Source of the DNA: Linanthus parryae
Lineage: Eukaryota > Streptophyta > Magnoliopsida > Ericales > Polemoniaceae
DNA length: 64,000 bases
NCBI GenBank assembly: GCA_023055425.1
Contig: JALGPY010000002.1
Span: forward strand, 123,950,088-124,014,087
Direction: 5' to 3'
Made by a program: the position numbers and the translations under genes. Positions 60,257-64,000 of the stretch are shown here, one piece after another. The notes under the pieces are model-generated. The model ran no database searches and had not been told where the DNA came from. It saw only the letters and a program-made list of their open reading frames with translations. The first letter of the stretch is position 1. The number at the start of each line of letters is the position of its first letter.

Positions 60257-62014
60257 CTACCTCCTACCCTTAGGGCTAAATTTAGCCCTAGGGTTGAGTC
60301 TTGGGGAAGGGGTACCCCTGGGCTGGCTCTTGCTAGAGCTAGACATAGCAGCTGACTTCTTCTTCATTTTCTTCGTGTTAATAACTGATGTCCAGTTATC
60401 ATTATTGTCGTTGTAGTCATTCCCATGAGCAGCAGCAGAAGAAGGAGGAGTCTCCTGGAGTAATAACCCAGGTTGAAGATCATCTAACCCCAGAAAAGTG
60501 TCAATATGCACAGCTTCATCACTTGCTATCTCCTGTGTAACTTCATGGATGGTGCCAGCAGTGTTCACAATGGGGGTACAAGTAGGGGATGGAGAGACAG
60601 TAGGAGTGAAGCCATGAGTATCACTGATGTAACCATCCCTGTCATTTGTATTAGCCAACAAACTATCAAATTCCTCTTTCTCACTAGCATCATCAGTGTT
60701 GTCCTCTTCATCAGTTTCAACTAGCACTGTAAATTTGGACATATCCTTAACAGTTGAGACAGCAGCAAGTTGATCTATGCCCTTTCCTGCAAGTAGAACT
60801 TCATCAAAATTCTTCCTAATGGATCTCCATGGCTCAGAGTTAGAAACTTGGGCATTTTCCTGGACCTGAGATTCCTGGGTTTGGGGTTCTTCAACAGGTT
60901 TATTAGTGGCTATAGGTTCAGGTACAGTTGGAGGGTTGTTGTTCACTTCCCCTTCTTTTGGTGTGTTCTCCTGTTGTGTTTTAGCCAGCCAAGCTGTCTT
61001 GGTACACTTGTGGCCAAAGACCTTACAGAATTGGCAAACAGGGGGTAGGGGGGGAATGTCAACATACACATCCACTTCTTCTCCCTCCTCATCATAGGCT
61101 TTGAAGTTCTTTGGAATGGTAGTAGTGGCTTCAATTTCTATGCAAACTCTTGCATAAGAAATTCTAGTTCTGTCCTTAGTCTTTCTATCAGCACAGAGTG
61201 GTTTCCCAAGGGCACTACATACATAGCTCAAGACATCCTCATCCCACATTTCTATGGGTAGATTGTACAAATTCATCCATATGGGCACTCTCTGATGGTT
61301 CAATCTAGCCATATTCATCATAGGAGTCCACTGTTGAAGCATAAGAGGCCTACAACCAACATGCCAGGGACCTCCTTCAAGCACATCCAAACTTTCTTGG
61401 AGTGTGTCAAAGTGAAACAAATAAACACCTTCCTCATTTGCTTGAACATTCCTCAATCCACACTTTCCCCACATCAGCTCCACATTGTGTTTCATGAATG
61501 AGAAAGCAAATCTTTTTCCAAGTGTGTATCCCACAAGATAGTTCTTGAAACGAGAATTGCTTTTAACAAGGGTTTTGGGAATGAACAATTTACCATTCTG
61601 AATTTTAGCTGCTGGGTTGAAGCTGAGCCTGACTCCAGTTCCTATGTTGTTGGTTGTCTTCTCCACGCAAGAAGAAGTGGGGTGAGGTGGAGAAGAATCA
61701 GCCACCGATTTCTGGCCAGGGAGGCTGGGGAAGTCTTCCTTCTGGGATGGTACCATATCTGGAGGCTTCAAAGGAACTTCAATGGAGTGTGTAGCTCGAA
61801 AGCCAGGGTGAACAGAGGTAGTAGACGTTCTCTGGTCACTTTGCCGAGAACCAAGACTACCTCTCTCAGATCTAGATTCTGAAGAAGAGGAGCTAGCTAT
61901 GGTGTTTCCCGTTGCTAATCTCTTCGGGTATGGAGTTGGAGGGCCTCCAGTGACCCTATCCCTACCTGCTGAGGTCTCTGGGTTCATCGGAGCTGGGAGA
62001 GGGTCACCGGACAT
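60257..62014 (-). CDS. LINE E ORF1 protein, DUF4283 and zinc-knuckle RNA-binding protein
   Basis: A 585-residue homologue of the element B ORF1 protein, expected to bind LINE RNA. The N-terminus is Ser-rich with RVTGGPPTPYP (20-30), shared with B. The DUF4283-like region spans about 155-320 (GYTLGKRFAF, EGVYLFHFDT, LEGGPWHVG, NLPIEMWDED, KPLCADRKTKDR). The zinc knuckle has C327, C330, H335 and C337, with the same compact CX2CX4HXC spacing as B. A glutamine/glutamate-rich, acidic linker follows. The basic C-terminus (NPRAKFSPKGRR) matches the tail of B. The start ATG lies in the same AGCCATGTCCGG context. The reading frame is intact, although its ORF2 partner is not. Confidence 0.92.
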   Translation of the reverse strand: MSGDPLPAPMNPETSAGRDRVTGGPPTPYPKRLATGNTIASSSSSESRSERGSLGSRQSDQRTSTTSVHPGFRATHSIEVPLKPPDMVPSQKEDFPSLPGQKSVADSSPPHPTSSCVEKTTNNIGTGVRLSFNPAAKIQNGKLFIPKTLVKSNSRFKNYLVGYTLGKRFAFSFMKHNVELMWGKCGLRNVQANEEGVYLFHFDTLQESLDVLEGGPWHVGCRPLMLQQWTPMMNMARLNHQRVPIWMNLYNLPIEMWDEDVLSYVCSALGKPLCADRKTKDRTRISYARVCIEIEATTTIPKNFKAYDEEGEEVDVYVDIPPLPPVCQFCKVFGHKCTKTAWLAKTQQENTPKEGEVNNNPPTVPEPIATNKPVEEPQTQESQVQENAQVSNSEPWRSIRKNFDEVLLAGKGIDQLAAVSTVKDMSKFTVLVETDEEDNTDDASEKEEFDSLLANTNDRDGYISDTHGFTPTVSPSPTCTPIVNTAGTIHEVTQEIASDEAVHIDTFLGLDDLQPGLLLQETPPSSAAAHGNDYNDNNDNWTSVINTKKMKKKSAAMSSSSKSQPRGTPSPRLNPRAKFSPKGRR

Positions 62015-62251
62015 GGCTTGCGGTGACCTCAGACCAGAGGCGGGAGAACGAGAAACAACTCAGTAGTAGGTCATGTGTGAACTTGAAATGAAGAGGAGGG
62101 AAATTAAAAGAGGAATTCAAGAACAAAACTTGAAATCCAACAACAATAAATGCTAGATCTAACAAACAAGATCCAACCGGTTGGTTGTTGTGGATAAAAT
62201 CATGAAAAAACAAGAAAAGCTAGAGAGCATTTTCTCTCACTAGAACCAACT
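62015..62251 (-). promoter_or_regulatory. LINE E 5' UTR with 5' hairpin
   Basis: About 235 bases upstream of ORF1, the expected position of an L1 internal promoter. GAGAGCATTTTCTCTC (62223-62238) is identical to the near-terminal hairpin of element B, although the rest of the two leaders is diverged. Confidence 0.5.
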
Positions 62252-62270
62252 TCAATTTTTTAACGTTTTT

Positions 62271-62283
62271 TTAACCATTGACT
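62271..62283 (+). repeat. Target-site duplication of LINE E, right copy
   Basis: TTAACCATTGACT, matching 56490-56502, just outside the 5' end of element E. Confidence 0.9.
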
Positions 62284-64000
62284 ATAGAATTGGTTGATGA
62301 CTTTATTTGACCAAAATCAGTGGTTGGAGGTAGTGGAAACCGCAACGCTAAAAATTTGAGATTAACCTTTGACATTAGAGTTGGTCGATGACTTTATTTG
62401 ACCAAAAGTAGTGGTTTGAACTAGTGGAACTCGCAACGTTACAAAATTGAGATTAACCTTTGACTTTAGAGTTGGTCGAAGATTTTATTTGACCAAAAGT
62501 AATGGTTTGAGCTAGTGGACACCGCAACGTTACAAAAATTGAGATTAACCTTTGACTATAGAGTTGGTCGATGACTTTATTTGACCAAAAGTAGTTGTTT
62601 GAGCTAGTGGACACTGCAAAAGTAAAAATTTGAGATTAAACTTTCATTTTTAGATTTAATAGATGGCTTCATTTTATCAAAAGTAGTGGTCTAAGCTAAT
62701 GGACACCGCAACGTTAAAAATTTGAGATTAACCTTTTATTTTTATAGTTAATCGATAACTTTTTTTGACCAAAAGTAGTGGTTTAAGCTAGTGGACACCG
62801 CAACGTTAAAAATTTGAGATTAACCTTTGATTTTAGAGTTGCTCGATGACTTTAATTGACCAAAAGTAGTGGTTTGAGCTAGTGGACACCGCAATGTTAA
62901 AAATTTGAGATTAACCTTTGACTTTAGAGTTGGTCGATGATTTTATTTGACAAAAAGTAGTGGTTTGACCTAGTGGAAACCGCAACGTTAAAAATTTGAG
63001 ATTAACCATTGACTTTAGAATTGGTTGATGACTTTATTTGACCAAAATCAGTAGTTGGAGCTAGTGGACACCGCAACGCTAAAAATTTGAGATTAACCTT
63101 TGACTATCGATTTGGTCGATGACTTTATTTGACCAAAAGTAGTGGTTTGAGCTAGTGGACAACGCAACGTTAAAAATTTGAGATTAACCTTTGACTTTAG
63201 AGTTGGTCGATGACTTTATTTGACCAAAAGTAATGGTTTGAACTAGTGGACGCAACGTTACAAAATTGAGTTTAACATTTGACTTTAGAGTTGGTCGATG
63301 ATTTTATTTTACCAAAAGTAGTGGTTTGACCTAGTGGACACCGCAACGTTAAAAATTTGAGATTAACCTTTGACTTTAGAGTTGGTCGATTATTTTATTT
63401 GACCAAATGTAGTGGTTTGACCTACGGGACACCGCAACGTTAAAAATTTGAGATTTACCTTTTACTTTAAATTGGTTGATGACTTTATTTGACAAAAATC
63501 AGTGGTTTGAGCTAGTGAACACCGCGACGTTAAAAATTTGAGATTAACCTTTGACTTTAGAGTTGGTCGATGACCTTATTTGACAAAAAGTAGTGGTTTG
63601 AGCTAATGGACACCGCAATGTTACAAAAATTGAGATTAACCTTTGACTTCAGAGTTGGTCGATGACTTTATTTGACCAAAAGTAGTTGTTTGAGCTAGTG
63701 GACACCGCAACAGTAAAAATTTGAGATTAACCTTTTATTTTTAGAGTTAATCGATGACTTCATTTTACCAAAACTAGTGGTTTAAGCTTGTGGATACCGC
63801 AACGTTAAAAATTTGAGATTAACCTTTTTTTTTAAAGTTAATCGGTAACTTTATTTGACCAAAAGTAGTGGTTTAAGCTAGTAGACACCTCAACGTTTAA
63901 TATTTGAGATTAACCTTTGACTTTAGAATTGGTCGATGACTTTATTTGACCAAAAGTAGTGGTTTGACCTAATGGACACCGCAACGTTAAAAATTTGAGA
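62284..64000 (-). repeat. 91-bp satellite array, reverse orientation, block 7
   Basis: Reverse-oriented satellite from element E to the window edge, continuing beyond it. Parts repeat the order seen around 45.9-47 kb (for example ACATTTAATATTTGAGAT-type and CTACGGGACACC variants). No gene is present. Confidence 0.96.

Larger units (their letters stand above)
56503..62270 (-). mobile_element. LINE element E, full-length L1 with a frameshifted ORF2
   Basis: A 5.77-kb L1 on the - strand with complete architecture: 5' UTR, intact ORF1, ORF2, short 3' UTR, hairpin and poly(A). A 13-bp TSD (TTAACCATTGACT) flanks it at 56490-56502 and 62271-62283. ORF2 is broken by one extra base. The 5' end carries about 20 extra bases; 62252-62267 match the satellite in the orientation opposite to the surrounding array, suggesting filler DNA captured at integration. 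Its ORF2 end (KWSIE) resembles element A (LWGIE) and not B (FWGVV), so it belongs to a different subfamily from B. Confidence 0.95.

Noticed and set aside
1..64000. CENP-B-box-like motif in the monomer core (TTGCGGTGTCC)
   Set aside because: It does not fit the TTCG....A..CGGG pattern. Nothing in the sequence alone shows that the array is centromeric.

Overview
This window is plant nuclear heterochromatin. About 46-47 kb is one AT-rich tandem satellite with a 91-bp monomer, roughly 510 copies. Six non-LTR (LINE, L1-type) retrotransposon insertions totalling about 17 kb interrupt it. The LINE proteins (an ORF1 with a DUF4283-like region and a zinc knuckle; an ORF2 with endonuclease, reverse transcriptase and C-terminal zf-RVT) are typical of flowering-plant L1 elements, so an angiosperm, probably a dicot, is inferred. 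I cannot name the species. I see no host gene, tRNA, rRNA, telomere repeat or CRISPR array.

Layout. From 1 to 43.76 kb the monomer reads forward on the + strand. From 45.66 kb to the end it reads forward on the - strand. The switch falls exactly at a LINE copy (element C) that has lost both ends. The left part (1-18.5 kb) and the right arm (45.7-64 kb) share the same variant monomers in opposite orientation; the middle (18.5-43.7 kb) is built from other higher-order modules. Several recent segmental tandem duplications of about 1.09, 1.28, 2.09, 2.56 and 2.73 kb can be read directly.

Insertions. A (4151-6237, - strand) is 5'-truncated. B (8666-14450, -) is full length with two intact ORFs and a target-site duplication (TSD). 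F (35884-36325, +) is a 442-bp 3' end. C (43763-45657, -) is truncated at both ends and carries a nonsense codon. D (49062-50344, +) is a short non-autonomous element with LINE termini but no LINE proteins. E (56503-62270, -) is full length with one single-base frameshift in ORF2. At least three L1 families are present: A/E-like, B, and C/F.

How the parts relate. B encodes everything an L1 needs: an RNA-binding ORF1 protein and an ORF2 that nicks DNA and copies RNA onto it. The elements with a preserved 3' end share a small hairpin 49-55 nt before the poly(A), a likely recognition site for ORF2. A, B and D entered different monomers at nearly the same position (the ACTACTTTT stretch). The satellite is therefore a dense array of one insertion site, and the LINEs mark and date its duplications and its inversion.
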